A DNA stretch of 64,000 bases from Flavobacterium panici (GTDB lineage Bacteria; Bacteroidota; Bacteroidia; Flavobacteriales; Flavobacteriaceae), in NCBI RefSeq assembly GCF_903819335.1, contig NZ_CAIJDE010000044.1, positions 141,003-205,002 of the forward strand, written 5' to 3'. The translations under genes and the position numbers were made by a program. Of the stretch, positions 1 to 7,917 are shown piece by piece. The notes below the pieces were generated by a model. That model did no database searches, was not told the origin of the DNA, and saw only the letters and a program-made list of their open reading frames with translations. Numbering within the stretch: position 1 is the first letter of the stretch; every line of letters begins with the position of its first letter.

Positions 1-781
1 GTGCTTCCATAGCCGTCATACATAAAATTTGAAGCAAATGGTTCTGAATCATATCTTTTAATGCCCCAACACCTTCGTAGAATCCGCCTCGTTCTTCAAC
101 GCCCACTTCTTCTGCAACGGTAATTTGGACAAAATCAATAAAATTACGGCTCCATAAAGGTTCGAACATGGAATTTCCAAAACGGAAAGCCAAAATATTC
201 TGAACCGTTTCTTTACCTAAATAATGATCAATTCTGTAAATCTGTTCTTCTTTGAAAGTTTCAGAAAGCATTTCGTTCAATTCAATCGCAGAAGCTTTAT
301 CGTAACCAAAAGGTTTTTCGATAATGATGCGATCTTGTTTCGGATTTGCAGCAAGTCCAATCTTTTTGATATTGCTTGAAATTGTCGAAATGAAAGAAGG
401 CGTAATCGAAAGATAGAAAAGACGATTAGCACGTTCACCAAAAGCCAGATCAAAATTGTTGATTTTTTCGTTTAATCCGATATAAGATTCTTCTTTGTCA
501 ATATCAAGACTGTGATAGGTTATGTGCGAAAGAAATTTTTCAGTTCCAGGATCAGAAATTCCTTTTCTTCTTGAAAAAGTATTTAGGTTTTCTAATACAT
601 AACTGCGAAAATCTTCATTGGCTTTTTCTGCTCTACCAAGAGCAATAATCTGAAACTTTTCAGACATACGTCCGTCAAGATACAGATTTTGAAAAGCGGG
701 AAAGAGCTTTCTCTTTGCTAAATCTCCGGTTCCTCCAAAAATCACGATGATTGTTGGATTCTTAAGTTTATTTTTAGTCAT
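1..781 (-). CDS. zwf: Glucose-6-phosphate dehydrogenase, C-terminus outside window
   Basis: Oxidises glucose 6-phosphate to 6-phosphogluconolactone with NADP+, the entry step of the oxidative pentose phosphate pathway; cytosolic. The first 260 residues are visible, about half of the usual ~490-510; the rest lies before base 1. The start ATG (781-779) gives MTKNKLKNPTIIVIFGGTGDLAKRK, with the Rossmann dinucleotide motif GGTGDLA near residues 16-22, and the active-site signature RIDHYLGKE near residues 180-190. It starts 28 bp after the gnd stop on the same strand, so the two enzymes of the pathway form an operon in the order gnd-zwf. Confidence 0.95.
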   Translation of the reverse strand, partial: MTKNKLKNPTIIVIFGGTGDLAKRKLFPAFQNLYLDGRMSEKFQIIALGRAEKANEDFRSYVLENLNTFSRRKGISDPGTEKFLSHITYHSLDIDKEESYIGLNEKINNFDLAFGERANRLFYLSITPSFISTISSNIKKIGLAANPKQDRIIIEKPFGYDKASAIELNEMLSETFKEEQIYRIDHYLGKETVQNILAFRFGNSMFEPLWSRNFIDFVQITVAEEVGVEERGGFYEGVGALKDMIQNHLLQILCMTAMEA

Positions 782-809
782 TGTGTGTAGTTGTGTTGCT
801 TTAAGTTGC

Positions 810-2219
810 TTATTCAGACCATTGTGTATGGAAAACTCCTTCTTTGTCGATACGTTCGTAAGTATGCGCCCCGAAGAAATCACGCTGCGCCTGAATTAAA
901 TTTGTTGGCAGATTTGCAGATCTGTAAGCATCAAAATACGCTAATGAATTCATCAATCCTGCCACAGGTAATCCTTTTTGAATTGCAAACTGAACAGCAG
1001 TTCTCATTCCGGCTTGATTCTCTGATAATTTTGAAGCGATTCCAGCATCCAAAAGTAAATTTGGTAAATCTGATTTTGTAACATATGCTTTTCTGAAATC
1101 TTCTAAAATAGTCGCACGAATAATACAGCCGCCGCGCCATATTTTAGCAACAGTTTCTAAGTTTAATCCGTAATTATATTCTTTAGAAGCGGTATGAAGC
1201 TGAGCCAATCCTTGTGCATAAGTCACAACAATAGAAAGGTATAATGCCGATTTTAAGGCAGCAATTGCTTCACTTGTATTTACATTACTTTCTGCAGCGT
1301 TCCAAACTAATTTTTTAGCCGCTTCAATTCTTTCAGGTTTGGTTTTAGACATATCGCGCATGTTAACCGCCGCGTCGATAGTTGGAACCGGAACCTGCAA
1401 ATCCATTGCGTTTTGCGAAGTCCATTTTCCTGTTCCTTTAGATTTTGCCCAATCCGAAATTTTATTGATTAACAGACTTCCGTCTTCATCTTTTTGTTTC
1501 AGGATCTTTCCGGTAATTTCAATTAAATACGATCTAAGATCATCCGTTTGGTTCCACTCTTCAAAAGTTTTCTGAATCGTTTCATCATCCAGATTATAAC
1601 CTCTTTTCATAAGGTCATAAATCTCAGAGATCAACTGCATGATTCCGTATTCAATTCCGTTATGAACCATTTTTACATAGTTTCCGGCAGAACCATTTCC
1701 TAAATATTCTACACAAGGCTCACCGTCTACTTTTGCAGCAATCGCTTCAAAAATAGGGCGAAGTCTTTCGTATGCTTTTTGATCACCGCCCGGCATCATT
1801 GCAGGACCGAAACGAGCGCCTTTTTCTCCACCAGAAATTCCCATTCCGAAGAAATGAATCCCTTTTTCAGATAATTCTAAAAATCTTCTGTCAGTATCCG
1901 TAAAAAAAGTATTTCCGCCATCGATTATAATATCTCCTTTATCTAAATGCGGTAATAAACTTGCGATTGCGCTGTCCACCGGTTTTCCCGCAGGAACCAA
2001 TAACATAATCGCTCTTGGCTGTTGAATAAGCTCTACAAAATGCTTCACATCTGTAGTTGCTTCAATTGTATGATCAGAATCGGCTTCTTGTTGAAGTGAG
2101 TTGACTTTTTCAGTGTCTAAGTCTAAACCTGCAGCCGCAAAGTTATGGCTTGCAATATTTAAAAGTAGGTTACGACCCATTACGCCGAGTCCTACAATTC
2201 CAAAATCAAATTTGCTCAT
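810..2219 (-). CDS. gnd: 6-phosphogluconate dehydrogenase (decarboxylating)
   Basis: Converts 6-phosphogluconate to ribulose 5-phosphate and CO2 with NADP+. The 469-aa length is that of the family. The N-terminal nucleotide fold begins with GLGVMGRNL (residues 10-18). The substrate signature GISGGEKGARFGPAMMPGG lies at about 127-145, and the catalytic cluster has K183 and H186-N187 followed by E190. The all-helical C-terminal domain is complete and ends with the usual aromatic/His-rich tail. It is first in the gnd-zwf operon; the 330 bp upstream hold its promoter and that of the divergent gene at 2550. Confidence 0.96.
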   Translation of the reverse strand: MSKFDFGIVGLGVMGRNLLLNIASHNFAAAGLDLDTEKVNSLQQEADSDHTIEATTDVKHFVELIQQPRAIMLLVPAGKPVDSAIASLLPHLDKGDIIIDGGNTFFTDTDRRFLELSEKGIHFFGMGISGGEKGARFGPAMMPGGDQKAYERLRPIFEAIAAKVDGEPCVEYLGNGSAGNYVKMVHNGIEYGIMQLISEIYDLMKRGYNLDDETIQKTFEEWNQTDDLRSYLIEITGKILKQKDEDGSLLINKISDWAKSKGTGKWTSQNAMDLQVPVPTIDAAVNMRDMSKTKPERIEAAKKLVWNAAESNVNTSEAIAALKSALYLSIVVTYAQGLAQLHTASKEYNYGLNLETVAKIWRGGCIIRATILEDFRKAYVTKSDLPNLLLDAGIASKLSENQAGMRTAVQFAIQKGLPVAGLMNSLAYFDAYRSANLPTNLIQAQRDFFGAHTYERIDKEGVFHTQWSE

Positions 2220-2549
2220 AGTTTTTAATTAACTAAATTATTAGAAGTATGTTTTTGCAGCAAAAAGTAAGAGAAAGTATGGTAATTCTTTTTCAATCAA
2301 TGTTTTGCAGAAAAACAAAGTTTATTTTAATCTTACATTTTAAAATGTAGACCGCTAAGTTAGAGAAAAATGCTGAAACATTAGGAGTAAAATAGTTCAC
2401 TTTTAGGGTATATTGTGATACTTTTTTAAGTGTTGAAATTAAACTTATTTTGAGTTTTAAGTCCGTTTGAAAATCAAAACAAAAGTTGTTCGTTATTTTA
2501 CAATTTTTCGCTCAAAGGAATGAATTACTTTGAGAAAAAATTATTTAAG
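2220..2549. promoter_or_regulatory. Divergent intergenic region between gnd and the SnoaL-like gene
   Basis: About 330 bp without a gene, AT-rich, that must hold two divergent promoters. On the + strand 2481-2508 (AAAAGTTGTTCG, T, then ATTTTACAATTTTT) is nearly identical to 8750-8775 in front of the REP island: the shared core differs at about one or two positions. Both copies lie 11-45 bp before an ATG, which suggests a conserved flavobacterial promoter or operator rather than coding sequence. A TTTG sits at 2466-2469. No terminator or RNA gene was seen. Confidence 0.45.
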
Positions 2550-2996
2550 ATGAAAAGAGCACTTATTTTAAACGGATTACTGCTGCTTACCTTTTGGTGT
2601 AATGCGCAAAACTCAAATTCTGAATTGAAAAACGTCAGAAAGATTATAGAAGCCAGCAATGCAATTTATGCAGATCTCGCTAATAAAAACGGCGGATCAA
2701 TTCTAACAAGGTATACCAATGATGCCTGTTTGTTTCCTCCAAATGCTGCGCCAATATGCGGAAGTGAACAAATTGCTGCGTTTTTTAAAGACGGTCCAAA
2801 AGTACAGGTTAAGTTTACCATTCAAAATTTATATGGAGATGGCAAAACAGCTGTAACAGAAGAAAGTTATTATGAAATGACTGATCTTGAAGGTAAAAAA
2901 TTAGACGATGGAAAAGTAATTGTTATTTGGAAGAAAACAAAAGACGGCTGGAAAATGCACCGCGATATGTTTAGCAGTAACCATCCTGCTAAGTAA
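2550..2996 (+). CDS. Secreted SnoaL-like/DUF4440-type protein
   Basis: A 148-aa protein with a signal peptide (MKRALILNGLLLLTFWCNAQN) and one cone-shaped alpha+beta domain of the nuclear-transport-factor-2 type. The pattern of a helix followed by YTNDACLFPPNAAPICGSEQIAAFF and a closing strand WKMHRDMFSSN is typical of DUF4440/SnoaL proteins of Bacteroidota. I chose ATG 2550 over the in-frame ATG 2520 because the signal peptide starts there. Members of this family range from isomerases to binding proteins, so the function is unknown. It converges on the AraC-type gene, with stop codons 2 bp apart. Confidence 0.75.
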   Translation: MKRALILNGLLLLTFWCNAQNSNSELKNVRKIIEASNAIYADLANKNGGSILTRYTNDACLFPPNAAPICGSEQIAAFFKDGPKVQVKFTIQNLYGDGKTAVTEESYYEMTDLEGKKLDDGKVIVIWKKTKDGWKMHRDMFSSNHPAK

Positions 2997-2998
2997 AC

Positions 2999-3814
2999 CT
3001 AGAAACCTACATTGACAGCTTCTTGAAAATCGGTTCCATTTTTTATTAACGAAGCTCTTGATGCAAAAGGAGTAATGCCTGTAAATTTTTTAAACTCTTT
3101 TATAAAATGTGCCTGATCATAATATCCGCAGTCGTAGGCTATAGTAGTTAACGATTCAGAAGTATTAAGAACTAAATGCAGGCTTTTGTTAAAACGAATT
3201 ACAGAATTAAATGCCGAAGGACTTATTCCAATATTGGACAAATAAAGTTTTTGAATATATCTTTCTGATAATCCTGAATGCTGTGCCATTGCAGGCAGAT
3301 CTAACGAATTAGTTACATAAAGATTTTGACTGAGACCTTGAAGCATCGATACTTTCTTTAATCGGGTTTCGTTTTTTTTGAGCTGCAGCAGAAAGTGATT
3401 TTCTAAAATATTGATTTTGGAGGCAAGACCATCTGCCTCCATTATTTTTTCGTATAATTCCCTGTTTTCAGTTTGTGCGACATCGTACATATCGGTAGCA
3501 TAATTTGTAAATTCTGATAATGGATCAGAGAAAAACAACGCACTCGCATGCGGATAAATCCGTGCAATAAGTACCGAAGTTCCTTTTGCAACCGAAAGTC
3601 GGGTAGGAAGGGTTAAATGTCCTAAAAGTTCAATTGCCGGAGTATCTTTTCGTCTGCCATTAATAATAGTAGCCGCCATTCCTTCAGAAATATTGATAAT
3701 GAAATCTACATAACCGCTTGGATAAAACACTTCATTGTCAAGATCTTTTTCGATCGTAACAACAGTATAATTTTTTATATATGGCGCTAAACTGGCGGAA
3801 GGTAAAATCTGCAT
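2999..3814 (-). CDS. AraC family transcriptional regulator
   Basis: 271-aa regulator. The C-terminal third (about residues 165-260) has the paired helix-turn-helix of AraC/XylS proteins; the second one is recognisable in TIAYDCGYYDQAHFIKEFKKFTGITP. The N-terminal part is the DUF6597-like sensing domain common in Bacteroidota (starts MQILPSASLAPYIKNYTV). The target is unknown; the convergent SnoaL-like gene and the decayed bestrophin gene are its neighbours. Confidence 0.85.
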   Translation of the reverse strand: MQILPSASLAPYIKNYTVVTIEKDLDNEVFYPSGYVDFIINISEGMAATIINGRRKDTPAIELLGHLTLPTRLSVAKGTSVLIARIYPHASALFFSDPLSEFTNYATDMYDVAQTENRELYEKIMEADGLASKINILENHFLLQLKKNETRLKKVSMLQGLSQNLYVTNSLDLPAMAQHSGLSERYIQKLYLSNIGISPSAFNSVIRFNKSLHLVLNTSESLTTIAYDCGYYDQAHFIKEFKKFTGITPFASRASLIKNGTDFQEAVNVGF

Positions 3815-3872
3815 CTGATTTTGTCTTAATTCTGAAATTAATTAGTTGACTTATAGCGGATTCTAAATTAAA

Positions 3873-4072
3873 AATAAATTTGATAAAATAAACGAAATGG
3901 TTACCGGAATTGCGCAAGGAAATATGGTTTGGCTTGTAATTCCGTTTAGTGTTATTATTTCCTGGATGTATACTTCATTCGGACAAGTAGGAGAGAGCAC
4001 CGAAATCCTTTTGAAGGAAATGCTAATGATGTGCCTATTTCGCAAATATCTAGGAGTTTTTTATTTAGCTAA
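3873..4072 (+). pseudogene. Bestrophin-type channel, C-terminal remnant with frameshift
   Basis: From about 3873 the frame reads KFDKINEMVTGIAQGNMVW and continues LVIPFSVIISWMYTSFGQVGESTE to about 4004. Then a one-base deletion breaks it: shifting the frame restores NPFEGNANDVPISQISR and then FLFS with a stop at 4070-4072. A last membrane segment followed by the ENPFEG.xNDVPI motif is the hallmark of the C-terminal end of bacterial bestrophins (chloride channels of about 300 residues). Only about 65 residues survive, the reading frame upstream is closed by a stop at 3864, and the 3' end overlaps the convergent mug-type gene by 8 bp, so this is a dead fragment. Confidence 0.65.
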
Positions 4073-4565
4073 TAATTGTTTTATATAATTCTGAATATGA
4101 AATAACGAGATCACTAAGTGTAAATCCACGATTTAAACCACTAGGATTAGGTAATATCCAAACCTTAGCTCCGCAAAAATCTTCAGATTGTAATCCCCAC
4201 GTGATTTGCTTTTTACCAGAAAAAGCTTTGTAAGCTGCTTTAGCAAGAAAAGCAATATATTTAGGTTGGAATTTTTTTATCTTTTTTCTGAAAATTTCAA
4301 TAGAATCATCAAATTCTTCTTTTAAAAGTTGATCTGCACGAGAAGTTGCTCTTGCTACTGCAGTAGTCAGACCATATCCAAGAATTAAAATGTCAATATC
4401 GTTTATAGCTTCTATTTGATGTGGAGTAAAACCAGCTTGATGTAATACCTTCCAAAATCGATTGTTTCTTCCCGAAAAATGATGTCCATCTGCTGCTGAT
4501 TTTAAACCGGGATTAATTCCGCAAAAAAGTACAGTGAGATCTTCTTTAATAATATCAGTTAACAT
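4065..4565 (-). CDS. mug: G/U mismatch-specific uracil-DNA glycosylase (MUG family)
   Basis: 166-aa single-domain uracil-DNA glycosylase that removes uracil (and related bases) from mismatches with G. The family motif 1 is GINPG at residues 16-20 (the N replaces the Asp of family 1 enzymes), and motif 2 is NPSGLNR at 141-147, as in E. coli Mug and TDG. The fold is complete. The stop codon lies inside the remnant of a bestrophin gene read on the other strand. Confidence 0.88.
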   Translation of the reverse strand: MLTDIIKEDLTVLFCGINPGLKSAADGHHFSGRNNRFWKVLHQAGFTPHQIEAINDIDILILGYGLTTAVARATSRADQLLKEEFDDSIEIFRKKIKKFQPKYIAFLAKAAYKAFSGKKQITWGLQSEDFCGAKVWILPNPSGLNRGFTLSDLVISYSELYKTIIS

Positions 4566-4786
4566 TTATGAAATTAAAATCAGTTAATTATAAGTTTTAA
4601 AATATCAATGACTTTATATAGGATTTTTGATAACAACAAAGTTAATTAAAGATTTATGTTTTTACACGTTAAAGCCTTATTATAATGGGCTAAAGAGATA
4701 TTTTTATATAAAAAAGGTGGTCTTGTAATTGAATAGTTAGACACTTTAAAAAGTTATTTTCGAGACACTGAGTTACAATTAATCTT

Positions 4787-4811
4787 TATATTTGATAATT
4801 AAATTAATAAA
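4787..4811 (+). promoter_or_regulatory. Probable -7 element of the SDR gene
   Basis: TATATTTG at 4787-4794 fits the Bacteroidota -7 consensus TAnnTTTG exactly and lies 17 bp before the ATG at 4812. No perfect TTTG is seen at the usual distance upstream (TTTC at 4758-4761 is 25 bp away). Confidence 0.45.
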
Positions 4812-5600
4812 ATGAGCGAAAAAACTAAACCATATGCCTTAATAACTGGCGCCAGCAAAGGCATTGGAAAATCTATTGCTTATGAATTGGCTAAGCAAGG
4901 TTATCCATTATTGCTTGTTGCAAGAAGTGAAGAGGAATTAAAAGCATTATCAAATGATCTTCAAGTTAAATACGGCATCAATGCTTTTATTTTATCAATT
5001 GATCTTTCAATAAATGGTGCATCTCAAAAAGTAACAGATTGGATAAAAATGAATAACTATCCAGTTGGGATTCTGGTTAACAATGCGGGTTATGGTATTT
5101 GGGGCGATTTTAGTCAGTCTTCTCTAACGGATCAGCTGGGTATGATGCAGCTTAACATGAATGTAGTGGTAGAACTTTCGCATTTATTGGTACCCATGCT
5201 TTCACAAGAAAAACAAGCTTACATTTTAAATATATCGAGTACTGCTGCTTATCAGGCCGTTCCTACGCTGGCTGTTTATTCGGCTACAAAAGCTTTTGTT
5301 TTATCGTTTACGCGTGCTTTGCGTTTTGAACTTGCCAAAACTTCAATTTCAGTAACCTGTTTTAGTCCGGGTCCGGTTGATACTGGTTTTGCTGCAAGAG
5401 CTGGTTTAAGTGCTTTAAACAAAATGGCTGAAAAGTTTAATATGCAGCCAGATGAAGTTGCAAAAAAGGCAGTAAAAGCTATGTTCAACAAAAAATCTGA
5501 AGTTATTCCGGGTTTTACAAATATTATTTCGGTGTATGCCAACCGTATACTACCAAAGGGATTTATCGAAAAAACGGCTGCCGGAATTTATAAAATTTAA
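4812..5600 (+). CDS. Short-chain dehydrogenase/reductase
   Basis: 262-aa classical SDR. The cofactor motif TGASKGIG is at residues 12-19, NAG at 91-93, the catalytic serine in ISS (141-143), and Y156/K160 in YSATK. The basic residue R38 in LLVARSEEE suggests NADP(H). The tail (ANRILPKGFIEKTAAGIYKI) resembles DltE/3-ketoacyl-reductase-like SDRs acting on acyl chains, but the substrate is not readable. It lies just upstream of the poly-Cys leader and the 2OG oxygenase on the same strand. Whether it shares their transcript is unclear: 5601-5618 is a short palindromic T/A run, and the leader has its own promoter. Confidence 0.9.
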   Translation: MSEKTKPYALITGASKGIGKSIAYELAKQGYPLLLVARSEEELKALSNDLQVKYGINAFILSIDLSINGASQKVTDWIKMNNYPVGILVNNAGYGIWGDFSQSSLTDQLGMMQLNMNVVVELSHLLVPMLSQEKQAYILNISSTAAYQAVPTLAVYSATKAFVLSFTRALRFELAKTSISVTCFSPGPVDTGFAARAGLSALNKMAEKFNMQPDEVAKKAVKAMFNKKSEVIPGFTNIISVYANRILPKGFIEKTAAGIYKI

Positions 5601-5630
5601 TTTTTTTTCGAAAAAAATATAAAAATATTC

Positions 5631-5661
5631 TTTGCAAAAGAGAAAATATATATTATGTTTG
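5631..5661 (+). promoter_or_regulatory. Bacteroidota-type promoter of the poly-Cys leader/oxygenase operon
   Basis: TTTG at 5631-5634 and TATGTTTG at 5654-5661 with a 19-bp spacer match the Bacteroidota consensus (TTTG-N19-21-TAnnTTTG) exactly. Transcription should start near 5667, giving about 20 nt of untranslated leader before the ATG at 5689. Confidence 0.7.
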
Positions 5662-5688
5662 TATTAAATTCTACTAATTCTATAGAGT

Positions 5689-5874
5689 ATGTCAGATAAA
5701 AGAAAAAATATGTTTAATTTTCCTAAAGGTCGAATGCACAAAAATATGCTAATGTATTGTTGTTGCTGTTGTTGCAATCTTTTAGATAAAATTACAAACA
5801 TTATTATTTCATTTATTAAATCTATATTATCATGGGATCTTCTTATAAAACCTTTACCCTTACTGAGCAATTAA
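5689..5874 (+). CDS. Poly-cysteine leader peptide, putative translational attenuator
   Basis: A 61-codon ORF whose codons 24-29 (5758-5775) are six consecutive Cys codons (TGT TGT TGC TGT TGT TGC), preceded by HKNMLMY. It has its own promoter at 5631-5661. The ORF runs 43 bp into the oxygenase gene that starts at 5832, in a different frame, so ribosomes finishing the leader pass over the oxygenase start. Known analogue: poly-cysteine sORFs in mycobacteria act as cysteine-responsive attenuators of overlapping operons. Starts at codons 8, 16, 20 or 22 are possible and all keep the Cys run. The peptide has no other recognisable domain. That it senses cysteine supply (Cys-tRNA) is an inference from the codon run and the overlap. 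Confidence 0.6.
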   Translation: MSDKRKNMFNFPKGRMHKNMLMYCCCCCCNLLDKITNIIISFIKSILSWDLLIKPLPLLSN

Positions 5875-6638
5875 CTAATGAGCAAATTGCCTTTTTTAAC
5901 GAACATGGCTTTATCCATTTCAAAAAATTTATAAACCCGGAAACGGTTTCATCCATCATTGATGCCTCAAAACAAGTGGAGCAAAAATGGATTGAAAATG
6001 ACCTTCAAAAAATAAACGGTGTTCCAATTAAATATGGAAAAGATTTAGATGGCTCTGCTATTGTGCAGCGTTTTGCTTTTATCAATCAGCATCATCAAAC
6101 CTTAAGCGGTCTTTTACTTGATCCAAGATTTAATGGTTTATTACCATTAGCAGGCGATGGGGCAAGATTAGGAACGGAAGAAAAAGACGGAATGGTTTTC
6201 AATCATTATATCAATGGACCAGAAAGTAAGTTTACTAAAATGGGCTGGCATACAGATGGTTTGAGAGATATTTTTTATGGTGGAAAATTAAACCCGATGC
6301 TAAATGTGGGTATTCACTTAAGTACTTTAAAACCTGAAAACGGCGGACTTAAAATTATTCCGGGGACTCATAAGCAGAGTATTTATCAAATGCTTTTCCG
6401 TAAAAAATACTTTTTAGATAATAAACCAGATCCACAGGAAGTTTCCATTACTCCGGAAGCTGGAGATTTAACCATTCACGATGGGCGTTTGTGGCACAGA
6501 GTTGCAGAATCATCTATCCGTGGCGAAGAGAGTAGAAGAAGGGTTATTTATATTCCAATTATAGCAGGAAAATACGCTCCTAAAAACGAGAACAGTCCAA
6601 CGGTTTTTTATCAACGTTTTGCAGGTATTGTTAAATAA
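5832..6638 (+). CDS. Phytanoyl-CoA dioxygenase (PhyH) family 2OG-Fe(II) oxygenase
   Basis: 268-aa non-haem iron oxygenase using 2-oxoglutarate and O2 to hydroxylate a substrate. The double-stranded beta-helix carries the iron triad H140-x-D142 (in GWHTDGL) and H222 (in DGRLWHRV), with arginines at 235-237 in position to bind 2-oxoglutarate. The start at 5832 lies inside the poly-Cys ORF. It is followed after 153 bp by a CDP-alcohol phosphatidyltransferase and GtrA gene on the same strand. The substrate is unknown; the context (SDR, lipid head-group transferase) suggests a lipid. Confidence 0.88.
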   Translation: MGSSYKTFTLTEQLTNEQIAFFNEHGFIHFKKFINPETVSSIIDASKQVEQKWIENDLQKINGVPIKYGKDLDGSAIVQRFAFINQHHQTLSGLLLDPRFNGLLPLAGDGARLGTEEKDGMVFNHYINGPESKFTKMGWHTDGLRDIFYGGKLNPMLNVGIHLSTLKPENGGLKIIPGTHKQSIYQMLFRKKYFLDNKPDPQEVSITPEAGDLTIHDGRLWHRVAESSIRGEESRRRVIYIPIIAGKYAPKNENSPTVFYQRFAGIVK

Positions 6639-6737
6639 TTATGCTGTTTGTTATCGCATTTAGTTATCTGGTTAGATCAGGTAAGCTAAAAAGTGCCACC
6701 GATTTTTTTAAAAATACACAAAGAAAAATAAAGTTAA

Positions 6738-6779
6738 AAATTATAAGCTAGAAGTGGTTATACTTTCTGGCTTATAAAT
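6738..6779 (+). other. Hairpin between oxygenase and CDP-alcohol transferase genes
   Basis: TTATAAGC near 6740 pairs with GCTTATAA near 6770, with further pairing of AGAAGT/ACTTTCT inside. No T-tract follows, so it is more likely a processing or stabilising stem than a terminator. The ATG of the next gene is at 6792. Confidence 0.35.
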
Positions 6780-6791
6780 ACTGGGCTAATA

Positions 6792-7478
6792 ATGGGAAAA
6801 GAAACACAGATTGAAGATTATACTGTAATTGCACAAAGAACATTTTCAGACCGTAAGCGAACTAATATTTTAAAAAGGGCAGAACAGCTAACGATTGTAT
6901 TTTTGCTTCCAAAAGTGCCTAAATTCATTTCGCCAAACTTGCTCACTTTAATTGGTACACTTGGTTCGGGATTAGTTTTTTTAGCTTTTGTTTTAGGAAC
7001 TTATTTAACAAATTGGTATTTGCTTTTGGGTATTATCGGTTTGAGTATAAATTGGTTAGGCGATTCTTTAGATGGAAGACTGGCTTATTACAGAAATATT
7101 CCGCGCCGTTGGTACGGTTTTGCACTCGATATTATTGCCGATTGGATTGGTATTGTACTTATAGGTTTTGGCTACTACATTTATGCTGAAAATGGCACAC
7201 AAGTATTAGCCTTTGCTTTTGTCGCATTGTATGGCTGGTCAATCATCATCAGCCAGTTACGGTACAAAATTACAAATGAATACAGTATAGATTCCGGTTT
7301 TGTTGGTCCAACAGAACTTAGATTTATTATTGCTTTAATTTTAATTGCAGAAGTTTTATTTCCCGGATCAATTACCTATTTGGCTGGCTTAATCACTATT
7401 GTGTTATTTATAATCAATACCATAGATAGCTTTAAACTTTTAAAACTGGGCGATTTAAAAGATAAAACCCAAGGCTGA
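6792..7478 (+). CDS. CDP-alcohol phosphatidyltransferase family membrane protein
   Basis: 228-aa integral membrane enzyme that transfers a phosphatidyl (or related) group from a CDP-alcohol. The signature D(x)2DG...G(x)3D(x)3D is present as D91-S-L-D94-G95, G109, D113 and D117. The AR of the usual signature is replaced by AY at 98-99 with an Arg at 101, so this is a divergent member. About five to six membrane segments follow from residue 50 on. It is 1 bp before the GtrA gene, hence co-translated. Product not predictable; phosphatidylinositol-type and cardiolipin-type synthases share the fold. Confidence 0.82.
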   Translation: MGKETQIEDYTVIAQRTFSDRKRTNILKRAEQLTIVFLLPKVPKFISPNLLTLIGTLGSGLVFLAFVLGTYLTNWYLLLGIIGLSINWLGDSLDGRLAYYRNIPRRWYGFALDIIADWIGIVLIGFGYYIYAENGTQVLAFAFVALYGWSIIISQLRYKITNEYSIDSGFVGPTELRFIIALILIAEVLFPGSITYLAGLITIVLFIINTIDSFKLLKLGDLKDKTQG

Positions 7479-7479
7479 A

Positions 7480-7911
7480 ATGTTTAAGAAAAAATCCATT
7501 TTCACTTTTCTACAAGCACAAGTTGCGGCATTTGTAGGCGGCATTACCGATTATGGCTTAATGATTTTATTGACAGAAGTATTCAAACTACATTTTACCT
7601 TTTCTATTCTAATCTCCGGAACTGTTGGCGCCATTATCAATTTCAGCATCAATAGATTTTGGGTATTTAAAAATCAATCGGGTTATAGCAGCTACATCAA
7701 TAGTCAGCTTTTTAAATTTGCGTTGGTTGTATTGGGAAGCATTTCCTTAAAATCATTCGGCACACTTATTTTGCAACAATCATTTCAAATCGATTATAGA
7801 ATCGGGAGATTAATCACGGATAGTTTTGTTTCTTATGGATTTAATTATCCACTAATTAAATATTGGGTTTTTAAGGTAAACGAAAAACAGAACGCAATCG
7901 AATCAAATTAA
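7480..7911 (+). CDS. GtrA family protein (putative polyprenyl-phosphate sugar flippase)
   Basis: 143 aa with four predicted membrane segments and the GtrA pattern (AAFVGGITDYGLMILLTE early, NFSINRFWVFKN in the middle, YWVFK at the end). GtrA proteins are thought to move polyprenyl-linked sugars across the inner membrane. It starts 1 bp after the CDP-alcohol transferase stop, so the two form one translational unit. Confidence 0.85.
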   Translation: MFKKKSIFTFLQAQVAAFVGGITDYGLMILLTEVFKLHFTFSILISGTVGAIINFSINRFWVFKNQSGYSSYINSQLFKFALVVLGSISLKSFGTLILQQSFQIDYRIGRLITDSFVSYGFNYPLIKYWVFKVNEKQNAIESN

Positions 7912-7917
7912 ATTAAT

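Noticed and set aside
5664..5870. Gln-rich ORF on the minus strand opposite the poly-Cys leader
   Set aside because: It is the antisense image of the Cys codons. No promoter or start signal supports it.
6642..6746. 34-codon ORF between the oxygenase and CDP-alcohol transferase genes
   Set aside because: Too short to judge, with no start signal or motif; kept as intergenic.
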